From NCBI RefSeq assembly GCF_905171765.1, contig NC_053397.1, forward strand, positions 6,528,946-6,592,945: a DNA stretch of 64,000 bases, given 5' to 3'. The DNA comes from Bufo bufo. Taxonomy: Eukaryota; Chordata; Amphibia; Anura; Bufonidae. Under the pieces are notes generated by a model. The model was not told where the DNA came from. It did not search any database and was given only the letters and a program-made list of their open reading frames with translations. The stretch's first letter is position 1; every line of letters begins with the position of its first letter. Shown in pieces: positions 9,950 to 21,849 of this stretch. Both the position numbers and the translations under genes were made by a program.

Positions 9950-12434
9950 GGGCAAAAGAGTGATAATCCAGTAGTCCGACTGCCCCCCGGAACAATGCCA
10001 GAAGATGCCAGTAGCACAAAGGTTAAGAAATGAAAAGCTCAGATTCTTGTCTACAAATGCTCGCAGTTTAGGGAATAAGCTCAATGAACTTGAGGCTATA
10101 ATGGCATCTGAGAATATAGATGTAGTGGCTGTTACTGAGACGTGGTTCAATGGGAGTAATGACTGGGATATAACAATACCAGGGTTCTCTCTATACAGGA
10201 AAGACAGAGAAGGCAAGAAGGCGGGAGGGGTGGCCCTGTATGTGAAAGATAGCATAAAATCTAATTTGATACAAGTTAGCGAGAACAATTTAGAGGCGGT
10301 TTGGGTTAACTTACAGCTTGATAATCATAAGGTAACTCGTGTAGGTGTGATATATAGACCACCTAGCCAAGTCAAAGAATTAGATGATCTACTAGTTGAG
10401 GAAATAGCTAAAATGACATTAAAGCGGGAAGTTATCATTATGGGAGAGTTCAATCTTCCTGATGTAAACTGGAAAACCAAAATAGCTAGTTCTGCCAGGA
10501 GTACAGATATTCTAAATTCCCTACTGGGATTATCTCTACAGCAAGTAGTTGAGGAGCCAACCCGGAAGGAGGCCATTTTAAATTTAGTATTCACAAATGG
10601 GAATTTGGTATATGATATTACTGTAGGGGAAAGCTTGGGATCTAGTGATCACCAGTCAGTGTGGTTTACTATAAGTACAGTGACTGAGTAACACCACACA
10701 AAAACAAAAGTTTTAGATTTTCGAAAAACTGACTTTTCTAAAATTAGATTAGTGGTATACGAGTCCCTATCAGATTGGAACAGTTTCGTTGCAGTCCAGG
10801 AGAAATGGGACTACTTAAAAGTGGCACTATTGAAGGCAACAGAAAATTGCATTAGGCTTGTCAGTAAAAGCAAAAAAAGGAAGAGACCACTGTGGTACTC
10901 AGCAGAAGTGGCCAAAATCATTAAAAACAAAAAGATAGCATTTAGTAATTATTTAAAAAAAGGCAGAGAGAGGTCAAACAAGTTATAAGAGCTTCTAAAG
11001 CACAGACAGAAGAGAAATTAGCTCAGTCAGGGAAAAAAGGCGATAAGACATTCTTCAGATACATAAATGAAAAAGGGAAACTAAAACAAGAAATTACCAA
11101 ATTAGAAACAAAAGAAGGAAGGTATATGGAAGAAGATAAAGAACTAGCTGACGGCCTCAATGAACACTTCTGTTCAGTTTTTACAAAGGAAAATGAAGGA
11201 AAAGGACCTCAGTTAGGAAAGAAGACTAATGAATCTTTTGATGCACGTGTCTTTACAGAAGAAGAGGTTCTAAGTCAGCTGTCTAAAATTAATACAAATA
11301 AGTCACAGGGGCCTGATGGGATACACCCAAAGCTATTAAAAGAGCTCAGTGGTGAACTAGCAAAACCATTAACAGATTTATTTAACCAATCACTGGCAAC
11401 AGGAGTCGTCCCAGAAGATTGGAAATTAGCAAATGTTGTGCCGATTCACAAGAAAGGTAGTAGGGAGGAATCGGGCAACTATAGGCCAGTAAGCCTGACA
11501 TCAATTATTGGGGAAATTAATGGAAACCATACGTAAGGAGAGGATTGTGGAACATCTAAAATCCCATGGATTGAAAGATGAAAAACAGCATGGGTTTACT
11601 TCAGGGAGATCATGTCCAACTAATCTTATTGATTTTTTTGATTGGGTGACTAAAATAATAGATGGCGGAGGTGCAGTAGACATCGCTTATCTGGACTTTA
11701 GTAAGGCTTTTGATTCTGTCCCACATAGAAGGCTTATCAATAAATTGCAGTCTTTGGGCTTGGACTCCCATATTGTTGAATAGATTAGGCAGTGGCTGAG
11801 GGACAGACAACAGAGGGTTGTAGTCAATGGAGTATATTCAGACCATGGTCTTGTTACCAGTGGGGTACCTCAGGGATCTGTTCTGGGACGCATATTGTTT
11901 AATATCTTTATCAGCGAAATTGCAGAAGGCCTCGATGGTAAGGTGTGTCTTTTTGCTCATGACACAAAGATTTGTAACAGGGTTGATGTTCCTGGAGGGA
12001 TACACTAAATGGAAAAGGATTTAGGAAAACTAGAGGAATGGTCAAAAATCTGGCAACTAAAATGTAATGTTGATAAGTGCAAGATAATGCACCTGGGACG
12101 TAAAAACCCAAGAGCAGAATATACAATCAGTTATACAGTCCTAACCTCAGTATCTGAGGAAAGGGATTTAGGGGTCATTATTTCAGAAGACTTAAAGGTA
12201 GGCAGACAGTGTCATAGAGCAGCAGGAGATGCTAGCAGAATGCTGGGGTGTATAGGGAGAGGCATTACCAGTAGACAGAGGGAGGCGCTCATGCCGCTCT
12301 ACAGAGCACTATTGAGACCTCATGTGGAGTATTGTGCGCAGTACTGGAGACCATATCTCCAGAAGGATATTTATACTTTGGAGAGAGTTCAGAGAAGAGC
12401 TACTAAACTGGTCCATGGATTGCAGGATTAAACT
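9950..12434 (+). pseudogene. CR1 copy 1 ORF2 (APE endonuclease and reverse transcriptase), broken
   Basis: ORF2 nicks the target and reverse-transcribes the element. The endonuclease part is a continuous frame, 10005-10691: STNARSLGNKLNELE, VTETWFN, VGVIYRPP, IIMGEFNLPDVNW (usual GDFN, here Asp to Glu) and SDHQSV. The reverse transcriptase follows over several frames: SQGPDGIHPKLLKEL (~11310), NYRPVSLTS (~11480), YLDFSKAFDSVPHRRL (~11690), GVPQGSVLG (~11865). The catalytic box then reads FAHDTK (~11955) where FADDTK is expected. The end, RDLGVIISEDLKV to VQRRATKLVHG, lies in 12009-12431. Stops, shifts and the Asp-to-His change mean it is dead. Confidence 0.85.
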
Positions 12435-12935
12435 TACCAGGAAAGATTAAAGGACCTTAACATGTACAGCTTGGAAGAAAGATGAGACAGAGGGGAGATA
12501 AGAGAAACTGCTAAATACATAAAGGGAATCAACAAGGTAAAATAGGAGAGAAGATTTAAAATAAGAAAAACTGCTACAAAAGGACATAGTATTAAATTAG
12601 AGGGGCAAAGGTTTAAAAGTAATATCAGGAAGTATTACTTTACTGAGAGAGTAGTGGATGCATGGAATAGCCTTCCTGCAGAAGTGGTAGCTGCAAATGC
12701 AGTGAAGGAGTTTAAGCATGCATAAGATAGGCATAAGGCCATCCCTCATATAAGATAGGGCCAGGGACTATCCATAGTATTCAGTAGGGTTGTCCCGATA
12801 CCGATACTAGTATCGGTATCGGGACCGATTCCGAGTTTTCTCGGCGGTACTCAGCCGCCGATACCCCGCCCCGATACATAAATAGAATACTATGGGCGTA
12901 ACTATGGGCGGGGCCCGGTGCAGTCACTGTACTCT

Positions 12936-13344
12936 TACACCGGGCCCCGCCGCTCACCGAAGTATTTATAAACGTGAATCCTTATCCTGTTGTTAAGTTG
13001 AACTAACGCTGCCCTCTCCCATGTTCCCATGTCCCCCCTGTATCCCCACAGCACTTACTTAAGCTTCCATAGCAGGCAGAGCAGACGGCAGCAGTAACGT
13101 CACTCACTGACGTAGAGCGCCTGCTCCGCCCACTTTATGAGTGAAGCAGGCGGAGCAGACGCGCGACGTCAGTGAGTGACGTTACTGGTGCCGTCCGCTC
13201 TGCCTGCTATGGAAGCTTAAGTAAGTGCTGTGGGGATACAGGGGGATACAGGGGAACATGGGAGAGGGCAGCGTTAGTTCAACTTAACAACAGGATAAGG
13301 ATTCACGTTTATAAATACTTCGGTGAGCGGCGGGGCCCGGTGTA
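12936..13344. repeat. Long palindrome inside the hAT element
   Basis: Left arm from TACACCGGGCCCCGCCGCTC and right arm ending GAGCGGCGGGGCCCGGTGTA are near-perfect complements of ~190 bp. The centre is near 13140. It could fold into a very stable hairpin. Confidence 0.9.
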
Positions 13345-13385
13345 TTGGGGGACACTGTTATGAGGGGGATCTGTGGATGACATAT

Positions 13386-14105
13386 AGCAGTGTCATCCAC
13401 AGATCCTCCCCATAACAGTTCCATCCACAGATCCCCCACCAAATAACAATGCCATCCTCAGATCCCCCCACCCCATAACAATGCCATCCACAGATATCCC
13501 ACCCCATAGCAGTACCATCCACAGATCCCCATAACAGTGCCATCCACAGATCCCCCATAACAGTGCCATCCACAGATCCCCCATAACAGTGCCATCCACA
13601 GATCCCCATAACAGTGCCATCCACAGATCCCCCATAACAGCACCATCCACAGATCCCCCCCATAACAGTGCCATCCACAGATCCCCCATAACAGTGCCAT
13701 CCACAGATCCCCCATAACAGTGCCATCCACAGATCCCCATAACAGTGCCATCCACAGATCCCCATAACAGTGCCATCCACAGATCCCCCATAACAGCACC
13801 ATCCACAGATCCCCCATAACAGTGCCATCCACAGATCCCCCATAACAGTGCCATCCACAGATCCCCCATAACAGTGCCATCCACAGATCCCCCATAACAG
13901 TGCCATCCACAGATCCCCCATAACAGTGCCATCCACAGATCCCCCATAACAGTGCCATCCACAGATCCCCCATAACAGTGCCATCCACAGATCCCCATAA
14001 CAGTGCCATCCACAGATCCCCCATAACAGTGCCATCCACAGGTCCCCCATAACAGTGCCATCCACAGATCCCCCACATGACAGTGCGTCATCCACAGATC
14101 CCCCA
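13386..14105. repeat. 26-bp minisatellite, ~28 copies
   Basis: The unit is CATAACAGTGCCATCCACAG plus ATCCCC. Copy length alternates 25-27 bp because the C run varies. It lies wholly inside the hAT element. Open frames of 200-254 codons on the minus strand (GICGWHCYG repeats) are periodic artefacts. Confidence 0.95.
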
Positions 14106-14674
14106 AAACGGTCACATGACATTTAAAAAAAGTATCGGTATTCGGTATCGGTGACTACTTGAAAAAAAGTATCGGTACTTGTACTCGGTCCTAAAAAAGT
14201 GGTATCGGGACAACCCTAGTATTCAGTATATTGGGCAGTCTAGATGGGCCAAATGGTTCTTATCTGCCGACACATTCTAGGTTTCTAGATCATTGAAAGA
14301 TAAGTTTTTGCATTTTAGTACTGCCATTTAAAACTTTTTTTTTTTTTCTCTCTCTGTTGGGTGTTGCCATTTAAACCCATTTTTTTTTCTGTTTGATTAA
14401 GGGGAGTGGCCTGGGCAACCAGGTGCTATAAATTGAACCACTGAACTCTCCCTGGGCTTGCTCTTCCTGAGACTTGCTCTACTAAGTGGGCTTCTTATTA
14501 AGTGGAGTTAAAAAAAAAGGAGTTTAAGACAAGGAGCAGGAAACTAAGGTTGGATATAATTTCCCTGTGTGTTGTTGGCTTAATTCTAGGTAGTCCTTTA
14601 ACTACAGCAGACAGGGTCTAATTCAAAATTATATTTACTGTTTTACATTTTTACAGTCGTAATCCCCATTTAGT

Positions 14675-15519
14675 ATGTGTTGCACAATTGACAGCGCAGT
14701 CCACTGCACATCTTGCATGATGTATGCAGTCCTGGAACTGCCGTTTGAGGGTGTTTATCTTTGTTCAAGATGTGAGCAAATTACCCGTTTGGAATCGCAA
14801 ATCGAGTCTCTAAACGGGCAAGTTGCAACACTGAGAGGCATTGACAATTTGCAAAAGAGTTTGCTTCTCACCGAGCAAGCACTCTTTGGGGTAGATAAGG
14901 GGGAGGGTGACAGAGAGGAGGCTGAGGAAAATGAGGTAGCTAGCTGGGTAACAGTAGAAAGCGGGGTAGAGGGAAGAGTGCCAGGGAGGCTAGCCCTGAT
15001 CTGACACACCCCAACAAGTTTGCACGTTTGGCAGATGAGGGGGATGTCAGTCCAGGGACAGCACTGGTAGTGGGAGACTCCATTATTAGGGGAACAGACA
15101 GGGAAATCTGTCACAAAGACAGTGATCCCCGAACAGTGTGCTGTCTTCCTGGCGCTAGAGTTCGACACATGGCGGATCGGGTTGACAGATTACTGGGAGG
15201 GGTTGGAGAAGATCCAGCGGTCATGGTCCATATCGGAACCAATGACAAAGTTCAAGGTAGGTGGAGAGTCCTTAAAAATTATTTCAGGGATTTAGGTCAA
15301 AAGCTTAGGGCAAGGACCTCAAAGGTAGTATTTTCCAAAATACTGCCTGTACCACGAGCCACACAAGAAAGGCAGTGGGAGATTAGGGAGATTAACAAGT
15401 GGCTCCAGAACTGGTGTAGGAAGATGGGGTTTGGGTTCCTGGAGAACTGGGCCGACTTCGCTATCGGCTACAGGCTCTATCGTAGGGACGGCAGCTATGC
15501 TGGGGAGAAAGATGGCTAG
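14675..15519 (+). pseudogene. CR1 copy 2 ORF1 (zinc finger, coiled coil, SGNH hydrolase)
   Basis: 14675-15004 encodes MCCTIDSAVHCTSCMMYAVL and later CSRCEQ, a CxxC/CxxC cluster. A heptad-rich segment (ITRLESQIESLNGQVATLRG) follows, likely a coiled coil for trimerisation. It stops at 15002. 15028-15519 carries VVGDSIIRG (Ser block) and MVHIGTND (Asn block) and continues to KWLQNWCRKMGFGFLENW. Where other copies have RRDGLHL this one reads RRDGSY, so the catalytic His is lost. The break between the halves and the missing His argue against an active esterase. Confidence 0.8.
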
Positions 15520-15780
15520 AAGGTTGGAGGAGTGTTTAAACTAGGGACTGGGGGGGAGGGGAATTACATTATAGGAGGGGAAGATAGTGCAGATAGAGAC
15601 CGGGGGCAAGGTAGTGGGACTGGGGGGGGAATAGAAGGAGGGACTAGAACAGTTCAGAAGGAAAGGTGTAGGGTAAAAAATATACATAAACCTCTCAAAT
15701 ATATGTATACTAATGCCAGAAGCCTGACTAATAAAACTGGGGAGCTGGAATTAGTGATGTGTGAGGAGAACTATGACATA

Positions 15781-15900
15781 GTGGGAATAACTGAGACATG
15801 GCTGGATGATAGCTATGACAGTGGGAATAACTGAGACATGGCTGGATGATAGCTATGACAGTGGGAATAACTGAGACACGGCTGGATGATAGCTATGACT
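15781..15900. repeat. 40-bp triplication in CR1 copy 2 endonuclease
   Basis: Three copies start at 15781, 15821 and 15861, each beginning GTGGGAATAACTGAGACA and ending GATAGCTATGAC. They duplicate the ITETWLDD segment and shift the frame. Confidence 0.95.
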
Positions 15901-17605
15901 GGGCAGTTAATGTACAAGGTTACAGTCTGTTTAGAAAGGATCGTCAAAACCGGCGAGGGGGAGGGGTCTGCCTTTATGTAAAGTCTTGTCTAAAGCCCAC
16001 ACTCCGTGAAGATATAAGTGAGGGACATGGACATGTGGAGTCACTGTGGGTAGAGATACAGGGAGCTAAAAACAACAATAAATTACTAATAGGAGTTTAC
16101 TATAAACCACCTAATATACCAGAGTCCACAGAATATCTTCTACTAAATGAGATAGACGAGACGGCAAATCATAATGAGGTGGTTATTATGGGGGACTTCA
16201 ACTACCCAGATATAGACTAGGAAACTGAAACTTGTATATCTCATAAGTGAGACAGGTTCTTGGCAATAACCAAAGACAATTACCTCTCCCAACTGGTCCA
16301 GGACCCGACTAGAGGGACGGCCATACTGGACTTAGTATTAACCAATAGGCCTGACAGAACAACAGACGTGCAGGTCGGGGGACACCTGGGAAATAGTGAC
16401 CATAAAGTAATAACCTTCCAATTATCGTTCAAAACAGCGTTTCTACAGGGAGGAACAAAAATACCAAACTTCAAAAAAGCTAAATTTAGCCAACTAAGAG
16501 AGGCCATAGGCCTAACTAACTGGGACAAAGTCCTCACAAATAAAATCATCCTAAAATCTCATTGTGATAGGTACATACCATATGAGAATAAAAGGTTAAG
16601 GAACAAAAAGAAACCAATGTGGATAAATAGAACTGTAAAGAAAGCAATAAATGACAAAAAGAAAGACTATAAATCACTAAAACAGGAGGAGAGCGAGGAA
16701 GCACTGAAAAACTGTAAGGAAAATAATAGAACATGTAAAAAACAAATAAAAGCGGCCAAACTAGAGACCGAGAGATTAATTGCCAAAGAGAGTAAAACTA
16801 ACCCTAAAATGTTCTTCATTTATATAAATGTTAAAAAGTATAAATCTGAAGGTGTCGGCCCTTTACATAGTGATGAGGGAAGAGTCGCAGAGAGCGACGA
16901 GGAGAAAGCAAAGCTGTTACATATTTTTTTCTCCAATGTATTCACTGAGGAAAATAAACTGTCAGATGACATGCAGATTGTAAAAATAAATTCCCCATTA
17001 AAAGTGTCCTGTCTGACCCAGGAAGAAGTACATCAGCGACTTAAAAAGATTAAAATAGACAAATCACCAGGACCAGATGGCATACACCCCCCGTATCCTA
17101 AGGGAATTAAGTAATGTCATAGCCAGACCCTTATTTCTGATATTTGCGGACTCTATACTGACAGGGAATGTTCCACAGGATTGGCGCATGGCAAATGTGG
17201 TGCCAATATTCAAAAAGGGTCCAAAAACAGAGCCTGGAAACTATAGGCCGGTAAGTCTAACATCTGTTGTGGGTAAACTGTTTGAAGGTTTTCTGAGAGA
17301 TGCTATCTTAGAGCATCTCAAGGGAAATAAGCAAATAACACCATATCAGCATGGCTTCATGAGGGATCGGTCATGCCAAACTAATTTAATCAGTTTCTAT
17401 GAGGAGGTAAGTTCTAGACTTGACAGCGGCGAATCAATGGATGTAGTATATCTGGACTTCTCCAAAACATTTGACACCGTACTACATGAAAGGTTAGTAT
17501 ATAAAATGAGAATGCTCGGACTGGGAGAAAATGTCTGTATGTGGGTAAGTAACTGGCTGAGGGATAGAAAACAGAGGGTGGGCATTAACGGTACACACTC
17601 AGATT

Positions 17606-17735
17606 GGGTCACTGTCACTAGTGGGGTACCTCAGGGGTCAGTACTGGAGGGGGTCACTGTCACTAGTGGGGTACCTCAGGGGTCAGTACTGGAGGGGTCA
17701 CTGTCACTAGTGGGGTACCTCAGGGGTCAGTATTG
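17606..17735. repeat. ~44-bp triplication in CR1 copy 2 reverse transcriptase
   Basis: GGTCACTGTCACTAGTGGGG begins copies at about 17606, 17651 and 17695. It triplicates the GVPQGSVL motif. The last copy restores the normal continuation (TTGGGCCCTATTCTCTTCAA). Confidence 0.95.
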
Positions 17736-17842
17736 GGCCCTATTCTCTTCAATATATTTATTAATGATCTTGTAGAAGATAGTAAAGTATAAATTTTCGC
17801 AGATGACACTAAACTGTGTAAAGTAATTAGCACTGAAGAGGA

Positions 17843-18058
17843 CAGTATACTGTATATATACTACAGAGGACAGTATACTGTATATATATACTACAGAGGA
17901 CAATATACTGTATATATACTACAGAGGACAGTATACTGTATATATACTACAGAGGACAGTATACTGTATATATACTACAGAGGACAGTATAATGTATATA
18001 TACTACAGAGGACAGTATACTGTATATATACACTACAGAGGACAGTATACTACTACAG
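17843..18058. repeat. 28-bp minisatellite, ~7-8 copies, in CR1 copy 2
   Basis: The unit is ACAGAGGACAGTATACTGTA plus TATATACT. It seems to have grown from the LINE's own GAAGAGGACAGTATACTG sequence just after FADDTKLC. The flanking ORF2 sequence resumes with GATCTGGATAGATTGGAGGC. Confidence 0.9.
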
Positions 18059-19011
18059 AGGGATCTGGATAGATTGGAGGCTTGGGCAGATAAGTGGCAG
18101 ATGAGGTTTAACACTGACAAATGTAAAAGTTAGGCACATGGGAAGGAATAATGCAAGTCACCCGTACATACTAAATGGTAAAACACTCGGTAACACTGAC
18201 ATGGAAAAGGATCTAGGAATTTTAATAAACAGCAAACTAAGCTGCAAAAACCAGTGTCAGGCAGCTGCTGCCAAGGCCAATAAGATAATGTTCTTATCAC
18301 CGGAACGGGCATAGATGCCGGTGATGAGAACATAGTCCTACCACTTTACAAATCGCTAGTCAGACCACACATGGAGGACTGTGTACAGTTCTGGGCTCCA
18401 GTGAACAAGGCAGACATAGCAGAGCTGGAGAGGGTCCAGAGGAGGGCAACTAAAGTAATAACTGGAATGGGGCAACTACAGTACCCTGAAAGATTATCAA
18501 AATTAGGGTTATTCACTTTAGAAAAAAGACGACTAAGGGGAGATCTAATTAATATGTATAAATATATCGGGTCAGTACAGAGATCACTCCCATCATCTAT
18601 TTATCCCCAGGACTGTGACGAGGGGACATCCTCTGCGTCTGGAGGAAAGAAGGTTTGTACACAAACATAGAAGAGGATTCTTTACTGTAAGAGCAGTGAG
18701 ACTATGGAACTCTCTGCCTGAGGAGGTGGTGATGGGGAGTTCACTAAAAGAGTTCTGGAGGGGTCTGTATGTATTTCTGGAGTGTAATAATATTACAGGC
18801 TATAGCTACTAGAGAGGGGTCGTTGATCCAGGGAGTTATTCTGATGCCTGATTGGAGTCGGGAAGGAATTTTTTTATTCCCCTAAAGTGGGGAAAATTGG
18901 CTTCTACCTCACAGTTTTTTTTTTTTTTGCCTTCCTCTGGATCAATTTGCAGGATAACAGGCCGAACTGGATGGACAAATGTCTTTTTTCGGCCTTATGT
19001 ACTATGTTACT

Positions 19012-19408
19012 ATGATAGGCTGTCTGCACACATATCCCTCGGTGGGTATAAAAGGTGTGATAGGCTGTCTGCACACATAGCCCTTGGTGGACATATAAGG
19101 TGTGATAGGCTGTCTGCACACATATCCCTCGGTGGGTATATAAGGTGCGATAGGCTGTCTGCACACATATCCATCGGTGGGTATATAAGGTGTGATAGGC
19201 TGTCTGCACACATATCCCTCGGTGGGTATATAAGGTGTGATAGGCTGTCTGCACACATATCCCTCGGTGGGTATATAAGGTGTGATAGGCTTTCTGCACA
19301 CATATCCCTCGGTGGGTATATAAGGTGTGATAGGCTTTCTGCACACATATCCCTCGGTGGGTATATAAGGTGTGATAGGCTTTCTGCACACATATCCCTC
19401 GGTGGGTA
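19012..19408. repeat. 45-bp minisatellite, array 2, left half (~9 copies)
   Basis: Units read TGATAGGCTGTCTGCACACA, TATCCCTCGGTGGGTATATA, AGGTG. The period of 45 is a multiple of three, which keeps frames open on both strands. It starts in the tail of CR1 copy 2 and is cut at 19408 inside GGGTATATAAGG. Confidence 0.95.
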
Positions 19409-21321
19409 TGTCATATATCTTCTATATAAAAAGAATCATCATATAAAAGAGATGATAAAAAAAAAAAAACATAAAAATTATATTATCCTTCAGGCGGACA
19501 TAATCGCCTTTAAGTTCTTTATATCGGGTATCTTAATTTGATTTGTGCAAGCAGTGAAACAAAGGGACAATTGTATATGCAAAAATATATAATCGTTTAT
19601 TATAAAAACAAAGAATATAAAAATCAATACAATTGCAAAACAAATGATGAAGTTACAAAATAACACCCAAAATGTACCACACGGTGGTGCTAACACACCC
19701 CTATCTGATCAGCACAGTATGATTTTGTGATTTATGACAACCAGTGTCATACTTTTAACAAACAGACTCATATACCAGGAGAAACTTAGGATCTTCTGTT
19801 TATCAAACAGGCTAATCAAACAGTTATCCCTTGACTCTGTTTTCCTATGACCAATCAAAAATATATGATATTAATATGATAGAATATTCAGCTCGGCAAT
19901 CAGACTATGGAAAATTACTTTCCAAGGGTTTAGTCCTCTTTTCAAATAATGTCAGATCTTCCATTAACAATATGCATCTTTGCTAAGAGAATAATCAGCA
20001 TTATGGAGGCGCCTAACACTATATATTCCCACAGTATGGGAACTCTTGGCTATATACCGAGAGAAATATCTTATTAATATCACGAGTAGTAAGCAAAATA
20101 TACGTTACCGGGTCAAAGATAGACAGAGTTCAGATGGGACCAGTTCTGAAGAACTTTCCCAGTAATCCCAAAAAATTATCCAAGTTTCTTCTGGTAAAGT
20201 TTTCTTTTTGATTGAATGGATGGATGGATGGATCTATGGTTTAATATGGATCCCTGGATTTATATGGATCTCTCTTGCTGCTCCGCACACGAGTAATTAT
20301 TCCCCCCCTTATCTAAGAATCATCCTCTTTAGATTAGGGATTCCCAATCAGGTAAGGTGGGTGTATTTGCATGCTAATAACACCATGATTTCATATTAAC
20401 TCCTAATATGGTATAGAACAAATAATGAAATAATATAATATTGTCCATCTGCCTCCAAATGGCACTGCGGTACTGCAGATGAACATCACAACTTTTAAGC
20501 ATTAGAATTAAATATCTAATAATACGTTCACATGACCTTCTTAACCTTTTTACATACATCATTGAGGAAGGTCTGCTCCTTACACTTTTAATTACCTATA
20601 TCCTGGACTTGTTGGAGTTGGCTGTCTTCTCCTATCTTTTTGAAATATAGGTTGACTTGATGAAAATTTTATATAGCGACTTTGATGCTTGGCATCGGAA
20701 TTTGTACATTTCACTTATCTACATCCATGAATAACTATTGTTTTGAAATAACATTTACTCTTCTCAGAAATCCAATTAACATAAACTTATTTCAATGTTT
20801 CTGTACCTTCTACAATACCTTCTAAATGATAAATACATGGTATAACATATATATATATATATCTCGATACATTGTTACACATGGATAACACATTATATGG
20901 ATTATTGATTAACATATGTTGTAAACTAAATATACCATATAGAGATATATATATAATATAATTATGAATATATAAATTAAACCTCATACAGCAGGTGTGC
21001 CTCAAGGATATGAATCCTTATCAAGTCATTGCTTATCCATGAAATAACCTTGTTCCCTCCAGACAGACATGTCTTAGGAAGTTGGTTTACTCCTTACAGA
21101 TAGTCCCATATCTTTAGTAATAACTTTTAAATACAAAGTCCGTTTTATGTTCACAATTATTTTTATATAAACTGAACTTGCCATAAACTCATCTTGGCTT
21201 CCTCAGCCACATAATAGAACTTTGGTTCAGGCTGATTTTATTCTTAAAGGCAATGAGATGAGCATTCATTTTTATTATAATGTCATTAGATAATATTGTA
21301 TACGTATAAAAATGCACAACA
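19409..21321. mobile_element. 1.9 kb TG...CA insertion (candidate long solo LTR) splitting array 2
   Basis: The insert begins TGTCATATAT and ends GCACAACA and is flanked by GGTA on both sides (19405-19408, 21322-21325). Removing it together with one GGTA restores an exact minisatellite unit (GGTGGGTATATAAGG). No ORF of note is present. It is very AT-rich. On the minus strand an ATAATAAACG polyadenylation-like signal sits about 185 bp from that strand's end, which would suit an LTR read leftward. The size is unusual for Gypsy LTRs; a long-LTR retroelement or another integrase-mobilised element is possible. Family unassigned. Confidence 0.65.
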
Positions 21322-21813
21322 GGTATATAAGGTGTGATAGGCTGTCTGCACACATATTCCTCGGTGGGTATATAAGGTGTGATAGGCTGTCTGCACACAT
21401 ATCCCTTCGGTGGGTATATAAGGTGTGATAGGCTGTCTGCACACATATCCCTCGGTGGGTATATAAGGTGTGATAGGCTGTCTGCACACATATCCCTCGG
21501 TGGGTATATAAGGTGTGATAGGCTGTCTGCGCACATATCCCTCAGTGGGTATATAAGGTGTAATAGGCTGTCTGCACACATATCCTTCGATGGGTATATA
21601 TGGGGTGTGATAGGCTGTCTGCATACATATCCTTTAGTGGGTATATAAGGTGTAATAGGCTGTCTACACACATATCCCTCGGTGGGTATATAAGGTGTGA
21701 TAGGCTGTCTGCACACATATCCCTCGGTGGGTATATAAGGTGTAATAGGCTGTCTGCATACATATCCCTTGGTGGGTATATATGGGGTGTGATAGGCTGT
21801 CTGCACACATATC
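21322..21813. repeat. 45-bp minisatellite, array 2, right half (~11 copies)
   Basis: It continues the array cut at 19408, same orientation and same unit, with a few ATATATGGGG variants. It ends in CACACATATCAGAATTGC. Confidence 0.95.
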
Positions 21814-21849
21814 AGAATTGCAAAAAGGAATGATTATTGGATATCGTGG

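Larger units (their letters stand above)
12785..14218. mobile_element. Non-autonomous hAT element in CR1 copy 1 3-prime UTR
   Basis: An 8-bp duplication GTATTCAG flanks it exactly (12777-12784 and 14219-14226). The ends are inverted, TAGGGTTGTCCCGATACC at left and its complement at right, the classic vertebrate hAT terminus. Subterminal GTATCGG motifs repeat at both ends. No transposase is present: the 1434-bp body is a ~409-bp palindrome plus a 26-bp tandem array. Confidence 0.9.
7030..14290 (+). mobile_element. CR1 LINE copy 1, split by two nested elements
   Basis: The order is 5-prime UTR with a ~45-bp internal duplication (7037-7085 and 7175-7225), ORF1 (7293-9936), ORF2 (about 9950-12434) and a 3-prime UTR. 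The 3-prime end at 14227-14290 reads TAGATGGGCCAAATGGTTCT and closes with a CR1-like CATTCTAGGTTTCTAG tail. It is interrupted by a TTAA element (8036-9757) and a hAT element (12785-14218). Removing both leaves about 4.1 kb, close to a full CR1. Both ORFs carry stops, and the reverse transcriptase has lost a catalytic Asp, so the copy is inactive. Confidence 0.85.
15690..18812 (+). pseudogene. CR1 copy 2 ORF2 (APE and reverse transcriptase), broken
   Basis: Endonuclease: YTNARSLTNKTGELELVM (~15711), ITETWLDD (first of three copies ~15788), GVYYKPPN (~16096), VVIMGDFNYPDID (~16180, Asp intact), then a stop, then LGNSDHKV (~16390). Reverse transcriptase: KSPGPDGIHP (~17062) with a shift, NYRPVSLTSVVGKLF (~17240), YLDFSKTFDTVLHERL (~17450; the usual Ala is Thr), GVPQGSVL (three tandem copies, 17620-17725) and FADDTKLC (~17797, catalytic Asp pair intact). 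C-terminal: RVQRRATKVITGMGQLQYPE (18371-18670) and RAVRLWNSLPEEVV (18615-18812). At least five frame breaks are seen, several caused by tandem duplications. Confidence 0.85.
14290..19014 (+). mobile_element. CR1 LINE copy 2, near full length
   Basis: It starts where copy 1 ends. The 5-prime UTR has T-rich runs and TATAAATTGAACC at 14429. ORF1 (14675-15519), ORF2 (15690-18812) and the 3-prime UTR follow. The terminus GGCCGAACTGGATGGACAAA leads into a TTACTATG-type 8-bp tail at about 19005-19014, typical of CR1. The copy has gained three separate local tandem expansions. A diverged fragment of the same region occurs at 24950-25161. Confidence 0.85.

Noticed and set aside
13358..14122. 254-codon minus-strand frame (GICGWHCYG repeats)
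   Set aside because: Lies wholly in the 26-bp array of the hAT element; three overlapping frames are open together.
18852..19541. 229-codon frame with DRLSAHISLGGYIRC repeats
   Set aside because: A periodic artefact of the 45-bp minisatellite.
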